A stretch of DNA of 15,027 nt from Bacteroidota bacterium (GTDB taxonomy: Bacteria; Bacteroidota; Bacteroidia; Flavobacteriales_F; PHOS-HE28), in contig JAEYWT010000316.1 of assembly GCA_023428865.1 (NCBI GenBank), forward strand, positions 1 through 15,027. The letters run 5' to 3'. Below are positions 6,404 through 15,027 of this stretch, one piece after another (the first letter of the stretch is position 1; the number at the start of each line of letters is the position of its first letter). A program made the translations under genes and the position numbers. The notes below the pieces were generated by a model. The model was not told where the DNA came from. It did no database searches and saw nothing but the letters and a program-made list of their open reading frames with translations.

Positions 6404-7666
6404 TCAGTGCGTCGGTTGTGCCTGCGCTACCGTGGTGTTCGCCGCTGGAACGGCAGTGGTGTCCACGGGCGTGGCCGGCGGGGCAGGTGCCTCGGCGGGC
6501 GCCTGGAACGGTTTCTTCAGGGCTTCTGCGTACCAAGCGTCGTGCGTGGCAGCATCGGTCACCACCAGCGGCATCTGCATGTTGTAGTGCGATGCACCGC
6601 AGATCTTGTTGCACAGCAGGATGAAGTCGAACTCGCTGTTCTTGGTGATCATCCGCATGCTGTCCGTGGTGATCGTCGGCGTCATCTTGATCGTGGTGGT
6701 CATACCCGGAACAGCGTTCATCTGCGCACGGAGGTGTGGTATGTACGCGCTGTGGATCACGTCCTGGCTGCGGATCAACACCTTCACTTCCTGACGCACC
6801 GGAAGATGGAACTCCTTGATCACGATATCATCCGCACCATGCATGTAGGTGCTCGCAACACCTTTCTCGGCGATGTCCTGCTCCATCAAGGTGCGCAGGT
6901 TGATGATCCGTTGTACATGGCGACGCATACGGGCCACTTGCTCGGTCAGCTCCGCGTGCTTGGTCTCCGCAAGGATCGCATGTGCCAGGGTGCTATCTCC
7001 TTTGGCGATCTCCAATTCCAACTCGGCCAAACGGGCGGCTACGCTCTCACGGGTAACGATACCCAGGGGGTTGGTGCCGTTGATCAGGCGTACATCCGTG
7101 GCACCCAGTCCACCATCCTCACCGGGGTAGCGAGCCGTCCAGTCGAATTGGCGCGCATAGAGTTCCACCTGAATGGCATCCGGCGATGCGGGGGCAGTGA
7201 TGGTCGCCCAGCTGTTCAGTCCGTAAATGATGATCACCGCGAGCACCGCAGCAGGAGCCACCGTCCAGGCCAACTCCAACTTGTTGTTATGCGGTTGCCA
7301 GAATGCGCGACGCTCCTTGCTATACGTGTACTTGCCAGCGAACCAGAACAGCAGGATGTTGGTGATGACGAAGGTGATGATCAGGATCCACCAGTTGAAG
7401 TCCAGCAGCCAGTCGGTCTCCGCACCATGTTCGCTCGCAGCTACCGGCAGCATCTTATCGCCGTAGGCCATCACCAGCCAGAGGAAGAAGCCGAAATACA
7501 CCGGCAGGAACAGCCACATCATGCGGCCGTTGAACCGGTTGTCGCTATCGGAGATGTCCTCCTCGCGTTTGCCCCGCAGCTTCGATGTGAGTTCGTAGAC
7601 GCGGGCCAGCTGCGCTACAGCCAGGATGCCCAGCACTACGACGATCAGGATCAACAACTTGGTCAT
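6404..7666 (-). CDS. coxB: Cytochrome c oxidase subunit II (CuA protein)
   Basis: Accepts electrons from cytochrome c or from the ACIII haem subunits at the binuclear CuA site and passes them to CoxA. 420 residues: a short hydrophobic N-terminal helix (4-22), two TM hairpin helices (about 48-68 and 92-110) plus a further hydrophobic segment (133-150), then the periplasmic cupredoxin domain. CuA ligands are complete: H305 (IHSAY), C352, C356, H360 and M363, with the canonical spacing. The residue between the cysteines that gives a backbone carbonyl is Lys (K354, CNKIC), not the usual Glu. A charged helical segment of about 75 residues (204-280) interrupts the cupredoxin domain. The C-terminus is an Ala/Pro-rich tail without a CxxCH, so this is not a caa3 type with fused cytochrome c. 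It lies 13 bases after the small TM gene. Confidence 0.96.
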   Translation of the reverse strand: MTKLLILIVVVLGILAVAQLARVYELTSKLRGKREEDISDSDNRFNGRMMWLFLPVYFGFFLWLVMAYGDKMLPVAASEHGAETDWLLDFNWWILIITFVITNILLFWFAGKYTYSKERRAFWQPHNNKLELAWTVAPAAVLAVIIIYGLNSWATITAPASPDAIQVELYARQFDWTARYPGEDGGLGATDVRLINGTNPLGIVTRESVAARLAELELEIAKGDSTLAHAILAETKHAELTEQVARMRRHVQRIINLRTLMEQDIAEKGVASTYMHGADDIVIKEFHLPVRQEVKVLIRSQDVIHSAYIPHLRAQMNAVPGMTTTIKMTPTITTDSMRMITKNSEFDFILLCNKICGASHYNMQMPLVVTDAATHDAWYAEALKKPFQAPAEAPAPPATPVDTTAVPAANTTVAQAQPTH

Positions 7667-7679
7667 CGTTCGTTCGATA

Positions 7680-7820
7680 TCAACCCTTCACAGGGCGGTC
7701 TTGTTCATTGTTGTGGCGCCGTACCTCTTCCAAGCGCACCGAAAGCTTACGCACCTGCCACACACGTGCTGCGGCCCACAAGGCCAGCATGCCGATGATG
7801 TATGGAAGCAACGCGGTCAT
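7680..7820 (-). CDS. Small single-TM protein (46 aa) between actF and coxB
   Basis: A 46-codon reading frame starting at the ATG at 7820 and stopping with TGA at 7680-7682. The protein begins MTALLPYIIGMLALWAAARV, one TM helix (about 3-20), followed by a basic, probably cytoplasmic amphipathic segment (WQVRKLSVRLEEVRRHN) and a polar tail. It starts 2 bases after the actF stop, which suggests translational coupling, and ends 13 bases before coxB. It fills the only otherwise unexplained gap in the respiratory operon. Small one-helix subunits of oxidases (CcoQ or subunit IV-like) have this form, but I see no motif that identifies it, and the role as an accessory or assembly subunit of ACIII or the oxidase is inference from position and topology. 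Confidence 0.75.
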   Translation of the reverse strand: MTALLPYIIGMLALWAAARVWQVRKLSVRLEEVRRHNNEQDRPVKG

Positions 7821-7822
7821 GA

Positions 7823-9028
7823 TCAGATCTGGTGGTGTACGCTCTCCTCCAGGTAAGGGTGGTTCACCACGGTGAGCGGTGCCTTGGTCAACGCGTTCAG
7901 CACGGTATAGGTGAAGAGTCCCAGGAAGGTGAGGAACATGCCTACCTCCAACAGGCCGATGCCGTGGAAGTCGTGACCCAGGCTACCTGGCATCACCATC
8001 ATGTTCACATCCAACCAGTGGCCCACGAAGATGATGCTGCCCACGAAGATCAAGAAGCGTGGGTTACGCTTGGCATCACGGCTCATCAGCAGCACCATCG
8101 GCACCAGGAAGTTGATGAAGAAGGTGCCCCACATGAGACCTGGCGTATGTTCGATACGCTGTTGGAAGTAGGTGACCTCCTCGGGGATGTTGCTGTACCA
8201 GATCAGCATGAACTGGCTGAAGTAGAGATAGGTCCACAGGAAGCTGATGGCGAACACCCACTTACCCATGTCGTGGATGTGGCTGTTGTTCACTTGTGGC
8301 AGATAGCCTTTACGCTTCAGGTAAAGGACCATGATGACCGCCGTGATCATGGCGCTCACCCACATACCAGCAAAGGTGTACCAGCCATACAGGGTGCTGA
8401 ACCAGTGCGTGTCGATGCTCATGATCCAATCCCACGCCAAGGTGCTGCTGAACACAGCGAAGAACACCAAGAACAGTGCACTGCGCCGGTAGTTCAAAAG
8501 CATGCGCTTGTTGAGGCTCTCGCCGGTCTCCTTGTCCATCTGCAGGCTCTGGTTGCGGAACCAACGGGCGGCGAAGATGAAGGTGGCCATGTACGCCAAG
8601 GTGCGGATCCAGAAGAAGGGCTGGTTGAGGAAGGCCTTCTTACCAGCGATCAGGCTATCGAAGTTCGGGTCGGCCGGATCGTACAAGGTCTTGTCCATCC
8701 AGTGGTAGAGGTGGTGGACATGTGCGCTGCCAGCGGCGAACACGATCAACAAGGCGATCGCACCGATGGGCAGGTAGCTGAAGATGGCCTCGAACACACG
8801 CTTCACCAATACGCTCCACGCGGTCTCGGTAGCGTTCTGGAGCGAGAAGAAGAACAAGGCGCCCAGGCCGATGCCGAAGAAGAAGAAGCCGTTCACCAAC
8901 AAGTTCGCCCACGTGCGTTGGTGGTGATCGGTGTGATCGCCCATGATGCCGACCACCGTGGCCAATGCACCCAGGATCATCAACCCGAAGGTGATGCTGC
9001 GCGCCCGATTGCTGAGGGTGAAATTCAT
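7823..9028 (-). CDS. actF: Alternative complex III membrane subunit ActF
   Basis: Polytopic membrane subunit of quinol:cytochrome c oxidoreductase (ACIII), related to ActC/NrfD-type proteins. 401 residues with about ten hydrophobic helices, for example ITFGLMILGALATVVGIMG (12-30), LVNGFFFFGIGLGALFFF (44-61), SYLPIGAIALLIVFAAG (89-105) and FLIFVGSIIFVGHWLDV (about 328-344). Motifs typical of the family are visible: WDWIMSIDTHWFSTLYGWYTF and FLWTYLYFSQFMLIWY. In F. johnsoniae ActC and ActF form the membrane core; quinol oxidation is assigned to ActC, and ActF may help with proton movement. The ATG at 9028 begins a family-like N-terminus (MNFTLSNRARSITF), with GGAAAA upstream. It lies 26 bases after actE and 2 bases before the 46-codon gene. 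Confidence 0.95.
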   Translation of the reverse strand: MNFTLSNRARSITFGLMILGALATVVGIMGDHTDHHQRTWANLLVNGFFFFGIGLGALFFFSLQNATETAWSVLVKRVFEAIFSYLPIGAIALLIVFAAGSAHVHHLYHWMDKTLYDPADPNFDSLIAGKKAFLNQPFFWIRTLAYMATFIFAARWFRNQSLQMDKETGESLNKRMLLNYRRSALFLVFFAVFSSTLAWDWIMSIDTHWFSTLYGWYTFAGMWVSAMITAVIMVLYLKRKGYLPQVNNSHIHDMGKWVFAISFLWTYLYFSQFMLIWYSNIPEEVTYFQQRIEHTPGLMWGTFFINFLVPMVLLMSRDAKRNPRFLIFVGSIIFVGHWLDVNMMVMPGSLGHDFHGIGLLEVGMFLTFLGLFTYTVLNALTKAPLTVVNHPYLEESVHHQI

Positions 9029-9054
9029 CGCTGCTTTTCCGTTGTCGTCCGTGT

Positions 9055-9738
9055 TCAGTTCGCTGCGGGCGTTGCTGCCGTTGCAGCCACAGCGCCCTCA
9101 CGTTGCATTTTTCCGCCGTTCTGGAGGTACTTCACGTACTGCACCAGCAACCAACGCTCTTCCTTGTTCACTTGGGATGCGTGCGATCCCATCATGCCTT
9201 TACCGTAAGTGATCACGTGGAAGATCTTCCCTTCGGGCAGGTCCTTCAGCGCGGCAGTATAGGATCCGGGAGGCGGATGCCCACCATTGTTCACCACGGC
9301 ACCGTCGCCTTCGCCTTTCTCGCCATGGCAGTGCGTGCAGAACTTGCCGTACAGCACCTTACCCTGCTCCACCGTGGCTTCGGTCATGGCGATCGGGCTC
9401 TTCAACCCCAGACCGGCCGCTTCGTAGCCCTCGTTATTGTCTGGATACGGATACGGCATGTTGAACGCCGCCTTGCTCGCATCACCGGAGAATGGGATGG
9501 TGCCCACCGGCGGCAGCTTCGCGCTCTGCGTGTTGCGCTGTTGCTGTGCCTTCTCTTCGCTGAAGTGGTACGGATCCTGACCGTAATCCACATAGGCTTC
9601 CACAGCCGGGCTGCGGTACATGTCCGGCATGTACTCCATACCAGGGCTGTTGGGGTCGCCGCCGCAGGAGGCCATGGTCAACACCAACATCGACAATGCG
9701 CCGAGGGCGAAGGTTGGTTTCCGTTCGATCGTGCTCAT
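9055..9738 (-). CDS. actE: Alternative complex III monohaem cytochrome c subunit ActE (lipoprotein)
   Basis: Periplasmic cytochrome c subunit of ACIII, which carries electrons out towards the oxidase. 227 residues. The signal peptide ends in a lipobox LTMASC, with C25 as the lipid-anchored residue, so the mature protein should be tethered to the membrane. There is one haem c motif, C134-T-H-C-H138, followed by GEKGEGDG, and the likely axial Met lies in YGKGMMGS (M182 or M183). The middle section (about 75-110) has the conserved phrase PPVGTIPFSGD and PYPYPD. The C-terminus is an Ala-rich tail. The start ATG at 9738 lies 3 bases after the actD stop, so translation is probably coupled. Confidence 0.95.
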   Translation of the reverse strand: MSTIERKPTFALGALSMLVLTMASCGGDPNSPGMEYMPDMYRSPAVEAYVDYGQDPYHFSEEKAQQQRNTQSAKLPPVGTIPFSGDASKAAFNMPYPYPDNNEGYEAAGLGLKSPIAMTEATVEQGKVLYGKFCTHCHGEKGEGDGAVVNNGGHPPPGSYTAALKDLPEGKIFHVITYGKGMMGSHASQVNKEERWLLVQYVKYLQNGGKMQREGAVAATAATPAAN

Positions 9739-9741
9739 GGC

Positions 9742-10275
9742 TCAGTACTGGCGTTCGTTGATCTCGAACACCGGGGTCTCGCGCAACAGGCTGGTGATGG
9801 CCTCGGCGCTGTGGCCGTGGTTGTCTCCGGTGCGCACTTCAATGATGAACTTGTCGTCCGTGCTGCGCGGATCCGGGTTTCGGGCCGGCATACCAGGCAG
9901 GGTCTTGTTGCGGATCAGGTAGGTGATCGACATGCCATGTGCCGCGCACAACACGGTGAACTCGAAGGTGACCGGAATGAAGGCGGGCAGGTTCTTGTAC
10001 ATGGCCTGGCTCGGCTTGCCACCGATATCCATGGGCCAATCGAAGATGTTCATGTACCAGATACCGAGCAGTGCCAAGCAAGTACCCGTGATGCCGAACA
10101 TGAAGGCCGCAATGGCCAGGCGGGTGCGCTTCACCCCGATGATCGGGTCGATCCCGTGGATCGGGAACGGTGACCAGGTGTCCTTCACCTTGATACCGTT
10201 GGACACCAGCTTGCGCGCCCCGTCCTTCAACTGTTCGGGATCCTCGTAAACGGCGTAGATGACCTTATTCGCCAT
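9742..10275 (-). CDS. actD: Alternative complex III subunit ActD (DUF3341)
   Basis: Membrane subunit of ACIII with no known cofactor. 177 residues: a soluble N-terminal domain (MANKVIYAVYEDPEQLKDGA at the start), the family phrase SPFPIHGID near 35-43, two TM helices (about 51-73 and 96-120) joined by a loop carrying DWPMDIGGKPS, and a C-terminal segment with the STDDKFIIEV motif. This order of features is that of DUF3341/ActD. The same frame stays open far upstream into actC, but the ATG at 10275, 5 bases after the actC stop, is the proper start because the upstream part is out-of-frame actC sequence. In the solved ACIII structures, ActD packs beside the ActC and ActF membrane core. Confidence 0.94.
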   Translation of the reverse strand: MANKVIYAVYEDPEQLKDGARKLVSNGIKVKDTWSPFPIHGIDPIIGVKRTRLAIAAFMFGITGTCLALLGIWYMNIFDWPMDIGGKPSQAMYKNLPAFIPVTFEFTVLCAAHGMSITYLIRNKTLPGMPARNPDPRSTDDKFIIEVRTGDNHGHSAEAITSLLRETPVFEINERQY

Positions 10276-10280
10276 GATGA

Positions 10281-11669
<1,389 letters not shown>

Positions 11670-11685
11670 AGGGTCCTTTCGTTGC

Positions 11686-14600
11686 TCAGGCGTGGTGTGC
11701 GGCAGCCTCTTCGGTGTTGCGCACCTTCACCAGGTAATTCACATTGGGTTTCACACCGATCTCTTCCAGCATGTGGTAGCTGCGGTCGCTATCGGCCAAG
11801 CCACGCACCATGCTCTTCTTGTCGTTCAGGTCGCCGAATACGATGGCACCCGTTCCGCACGCTGCGCTGCAAGCCGTCTCGATGGCGCCATCCTTCACGG
11901 GCACACCGGCTTTCTTCGCGGCCAACTTACCCGCTTGGATCTCCTGTACGCACATGCTGCACTTCTCGATCACACCGCGGCCACGCACCACCACATCGGG
12001 GTTCAGTACCATACGGCCCAGGTCATCCCAAGCCGGGTTCACTTCGCTGAACTTCTCGCTGGTGTAGTTGAACCAGTTGAAGCGACGCACCTTGTATGGG
12101 CAGTTGTTGGCGCAGTAACGGGTACCGATGCACCGGTTGTAGGCCATCTGGTTGAGACCCTCCAGGCTGTGTGTGGTAGCCGCTACCGGGCACACCGTTT
12201 CGCAGGGGGCGTGGTTGCAATGCTGGCACATCACCGGCATGAACATCACCGTGGGCGTTTCGCTGGGCACCTCCATCTGCAGGTACATGCTGATCTTGCC
12301 CATACCCTCCTCTTTCGCACGCTCCTTGGTCATGTCGGAGCTGTAGTAGCGGTCCAGACGCAACCAGTGCATTTCGCGACTGCGACGCACCTCGTCCTTA
12401 CCCACCACTGAGATGTTGTTCTCGCTGTTGCACGCCGTAATGCAGGCGCCGCAACCGATGCAGCCGTTCAGGTCGATGCTGAGGCCCCAACGGTGGCCTA
12501 CACCTTCCACCGGATGCTCTTCCCACAGATCGAACTCGGCCACCGGCTTCTTGTCCTGCGAGTTGATCACACCATCACCGTTCACGTCCTCATGCACACC
12601 GAGTTCATGCGGGTGATTGTAGGCACGCTTGTCACCAGCCTTGTAGGTGGCGATGGACGTTTCCTTCACTACGCTATGGCGGTCCATGGCGGTGAGGTGC
12701 GTCTGCGTTATGGCCACCGGATAGGTGTTGCCACCCGGTGTCACCGTAGCGTTCACCACATCGTAATTCACCGTGCCTTCGGCGAAGCTGGTGAAGGGAT
12801 AAACGTTGCGACCAACCGGCTTGAACTCACCGTTGTGGTTGGTGATGCAGGCCGCGCGGCCCACTTTCTCACCGAACTCGCCACGGCCGTAACCGAGGGC
12901 GATGGCCACCGTACCGGACTTCTGTCCTGGGGTGGGCACCACTGGCAGGCTGATCTCGCGATCGCCCACCTTCACGACCACTACGCTGGCCGGTGCCTTC
13001 TCGCCCAAGTACATGTTGAGGCCGAGGCGCTCCACATCCGCAGGGCTCATGCACACGTAGTTGTCCCACGTGATCTTGGTGAGCGGATCGGGCATTTCCT
13101 GCAACCAGGGGTTGTTGGCATGCTGTCCGCTGCCGATGGCTTCGGTGGTGTAGAGCGAGATCTCGAATTCACCTGCACCAGCGCTGGCTTTGCTGGCCAA
13201 GGCAGTGGCGGCTGCCACATCTCCGGCGAACGCAGGTGCTGCACCCGTAGCCGCAACGGGCGCGGTCAACACACCATCGTGGACGGCCGTGTTCCAGGTT
13301 TCCTCGAAGCTCGTGAGCGCACCACGGCTGGCCAAATTGGCTTGCCAAACGCTGCGGATCTGGTCGTAGTAGCTGCTGGTGGAACCGCTCCAGAGCAAGA
13401 GGCTCTCCTGCCATTGGCGCGTGTTGAACAGCGGGCGGATGGCAGGTTGTGCCAACGCGTACTGACCCACTTTCGGATGGAAATCGTTCCACGCCTCCAA
13501 GTAGTGGTGGTCCGGGCAGATCCAGCTGCACAGGTTACCGGTCTCATCCGCGTAGCCACTGAAGCTCACGCTTAGGGCAACCTTCTCCAGACCCGTCTTG
13601 AACTCGGTTGCGTTCGGCAGGCTGTACGCAGGATTCACCCCAGCGATGAGCAGTGCGCCCACGTTGCCGGAGTTCATGTCCTTCACTAGTTGTGCCACAG
13701 CGGCATCATCACCTTGCTTGAAATGGGTGTGCGCATCCAGGTCGATGGTGCTGCCGTAATTACCCAGCATGCTGTTGATGCTGTTCACCAGCACCTGCAC
13801 GCCTTCGTTGTTGCTACCGGCTACGACCAGGCTGCGGCCTTTGGCGGCCATCAGCGCTTTGGCGGCGCTGGCCGTGGCTTCCATCATGGCGGCATCCGCA
13901 CCGGCAGCGCTGCCGCTGATGTGTGCATGCAAGGCGACCACCGCTTTGGGCAGCTCGCTCACCTTCAGGGGTACGCGCACATCGGCGTTGGCACCGGTCA
14001 AGCTCATGCGTGCTTCCAGTTGGAAGTGCTTGTTCATGGCCTGGTCCGGGTTGCGGCGGGTGGCGTACTGCCAGGTGTATTCGCTCGTGCTTCCCCAACT
14101 GCTGAGGAAGTCGGCATCCACGCTCACGATCACATCGGCTTTCGTGAAGTCGTAGTTCGGGAACACCCGTTTGCCAAAGCTCTTCAGGTTGGCGTTGGTG
14201 ACACCGCTGTAGCTGATGGTGTCGTACTGCACATGCTCGGCCGTTGGGTACTTCGCTTTGAAGGCGGCGAAGGCGGCTTGTGTGCTCGGGCTGATCACCG
14301 TGTTGGTGAGCACCACGATGCGTTTACCCGCAGCAGCATTGAGTCCGGCTGCAATGGCCTTATCAGCTTCTGCCCAATCGGTAACGTTCTCGGCGCCTTT
14401 CGCCTTCGGGCCTTTCAAACGCTCGCCATCGTAGAGGGACAGCACGGAGCTGTTCATACGAGCGTTGATGCTGCCCTTGGCAAGCGTAGGGTTCCGGTTG
14501 ATCCCGAAGCGCGGGTTGCCCTTGATGTGGATGGGACGGCCCTCGCGGGTCTTCACCAGGATGCTGGCGAAATCCTCCCCATCGTAGAAGGTGCTGGCGT

Positions 14601-14880
14601 ACCAGTTGGCCACGCCCGGTGTGATATCCTCTGGTTTGTTGACGTAAGGTATCGACTTGATCACCGGGGTCTCGCACGCGGCGAGGGTGGCGGCGCCAAG
14701 GCCGAAGCCCAGGAACTTGAGGAAATCGCGGCGGCCCGTGCTGGCTCCAGTGATGGAGGAATTGCCGAGCACCTGGTCAATGGCCAGATCCTGCGGGAAT
14801 TCGTTCTCACGACCCTTGATCGACTCGGCATGCTGATCCAGCTCTCCGAGGTCCTTCCAATATCGCTTCGTGCTCGACAT
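11686..14880 (-). CDS. actB: Alternative complex III subunit ActB (molybdopterin-like domain fused to iron-sulphur domain)
   Basis: Large periplasmic electron-transfer subunit of ACIII. 1064 residues. A Tat motif (RRDFLK at 50-55, after a long n-region usual for ActB) precedes a hydrophobic stretch ending in LAAC (C69), consistent with Tat export and a lipid anchor. Residues about 75-700 form a molybdopterin-oxidoreductase-like domain, which in this family carries no molybdenum cofactor. An EF-hand-like loop lies at 765-776. The C-terminal HybA/NrfC-like domain (from about 795) has four Cys motifs: C807/810/813/817, CQHCNHAPCETVCP, C-x5-C-x3-CP (CIGTRYCANNCP, where Thr replaces one Cys, so a [3Fe-4S] site), and KCSMC paired with ACSAAC. 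An Ala-rich linker lies near 545-580. It starts 18 bases after actA and precedes actC by 16. Confidence 0.97.
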   Translation of the reverse strand: MSSTKRYWKDLGELDQHAESIKGRENEFPQDLAIDQVLGNSSITGASTGRRDFLKFLGFGLGAATLAACETPVIKSIPYVNKPEDITPGVANWYASTFYDGEDFASILVKTREGRPIHIKGNPRFGINRNPTLAKGSINARMNSSVLSLYDGERLKGPKAKGAENVTDWAEADKAIAAGLNAAAGKRIVVLTNTVISPSTQAAFAAFKAKYPTAEHVQYDTISYSGVTNANLKSFGKRVFPNYDFTKADVIVSVDADFLSSWGSTSEYTWQYATRRNPDQAMNKHFQLEARMSLTGANADVRVPLKVSELPKAVVALHAHISGSAAGADAAMMEATASAAKALMAAKGRSLVVAGSNNEGVQVLVNSINSMLGNYGSTIDLDAHTHFKQGDDAAVAQLVKDMNSGNVGALLIAGVNPAYSLPNATEFKTGLEKVALSVSFSGYADETGNLCSWICPDHHYLEAWNDFHPKVGQYALAQPAIRPLFNTRQWQESLLLWSGSTSSYYDQIRSVWQANLASRGALTSFEETWNTAVHDGVLTAPVAATGAAPAFAGDVAAATALASKASAGAGEFEISLYTTEAIGSGQHANNPWLQEMPDPLTKITWDNYVCMSPADVERLGLNMYLGEKAPASVVVVKVGDREISLPVVPTPGQKSGTVAIALGYGRGEFGEKVGRAACITNHNGEFKPVGRNVYPFTSFAEGTVNYDVVNATVTPGGNTYPVAITQTHLTAMDRHSVVKETSIATYKAGDKRAYNHPHELGVHEDVNGDGVINSQDKKPVAEFDLWEEHPVEGVGHRWGLSIDLNGCIGCGACITACNSENNISVVGKDEVRRSREMHWLRLDRYYSSDMTKERAKEEGMGKISMYLQMEVPSETPTVMFMPVMCQHCNHAPCETVCPVAATTHSLEGLNQMAYNRCIGTRYCANNCPYKVRRFNWFNYTSEKFSEVNPAWDDLGRMVLNPDVVVRGRGVIEKCSMCVQEIQAGKLAAKKAGVPVKDGAIETACSAACGTGAIVFGDLNDKKSMVRGLADSDRSYHMLEEIGVKPNVNYLVKVRNTEEAAAHHA
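12553..12588 (-). other. EF-hand/dockerin-type calcium loop in ActB
   Basis: ActB residues 765-776 read DVNGDGVINSQD, matching the calcium loop D-x-N-x-D-G-x-I-N-x-x-D at every ligand position. It lies in the linker between the molybdopterin-like and iron-sulphur domains, about 30 residues before the first cluster cysteine. The motif is seen directly; calcium binding is inferred. Confidence 0.6.
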
Positions 14881-14898
14881 GCGGCGCGCGTTTCGGTC

Positions 14899-15027
14899 TT
14901 AATAGTGGCACTTGGCGCATTCCCAGCCGCCAAGCTCCTTCACACTGATCTTCTCGTCTTCCAGGTACTTCTTCAACTCGGCATGGCCCATGTCGGTCTC
15001 CTCCAAACGGGCCATGATCTCGTCGTA
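14899..15027 (-). CDS. actA: Alternative complex III multihaem cytochrome c subunit ActA, C-terminal end only
   Basis: Only the last 42 codons are in the window; the start lies beyond the right edge. The visible protein ends in a charged helix (MGHAELKKYLEDEKISVKEL), then GGWECAKCHY and a TAA stop. CAKCH is a haem c attachment motif 1 residue from the end. Position directly upstream of actB, in the usual actABCDEF order, together with the terminal CxxCH, identifies it as the multihaem ActA subunit, which hands electrons on to the oxidase in known ACIII-aa3 supercomplexes. The number of haems cannot be counted here. The gap to actB is 18 bases, and the operon promoter must lie outside the window. 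Confidence 0.85.
   Translation of the reverse strand, partial: YDEIMARLEETDMGHAELKKYLEDEKISVKELGGWECAKCHY

Overview
The window comes from a Bacteroidota genome with fairly high GC for that phylum, most likely an uncultured Flavobacteriales-like lineage (the lineage is inference). The evidence is a complete Bacteroidota-style alternative complex III (ACIII) operon joined to an aa3 cytochrome c oxidase, a CoxB with a CNKIC copper site, weak ribosome binding sites, and a signal peptide ending in AQ. All recognised genes lie on the minus strand, so they are transcribed from right to left.

Right and centre (15027 to about 4530) is one tightly packed respiratory operon in the order actA (3' end only), actB, actC, actD, actE, actF, a 46-codon single-TM gene, coxB, coxA. 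Gaps are 2 to 26 bases. ACIII oxidises membrane quinol at the NrfD-like membrane subunits, passes electrons through the iron-sulphur protein ActB to the haem c proteins ActA and ActE, and then to the CuA centre of CoxB and the haem a/a3-CuB centre of CoxA, where oxygen is reduced. The two enzymes are known to form a supercomplex in Flavobacterium, and co-transcription fits that. No subunit III or IV, haem A synthase or Sco gene is present in the window. An 11-bp perfect hairpin with a short T tract ends the operon directly after coxA.

Left (4527 to 1) holds four unrelated-looking genes: a small predicted outer-membrane barrel protein of unknown function, ruvB (Holliday junction helicase motor), a NarL/LuxR-type response regulator with an atypical receiver (Glu in place of the phospho-accepting Asp), and a CPA2 cation:proton antiporter with a C-terminal universal stress protein domain that runs off the left edge.

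The region is mostly conserved housekeeping and respiratory DNA. There is no mobile element, CRISPR array, RNA gene or defence system that I can support. The items most worth a second look are the unannotated 46-aa membrane peptide between actF and coxB, the pseudo-receiver regulator, the terminator that abuts the next start codon, and an EF-hand/dockerin-type calcium loop inside ActB. No gap between genes exceeds 300 bases; the longest is about 167 bases, between ruvB and the regulator.
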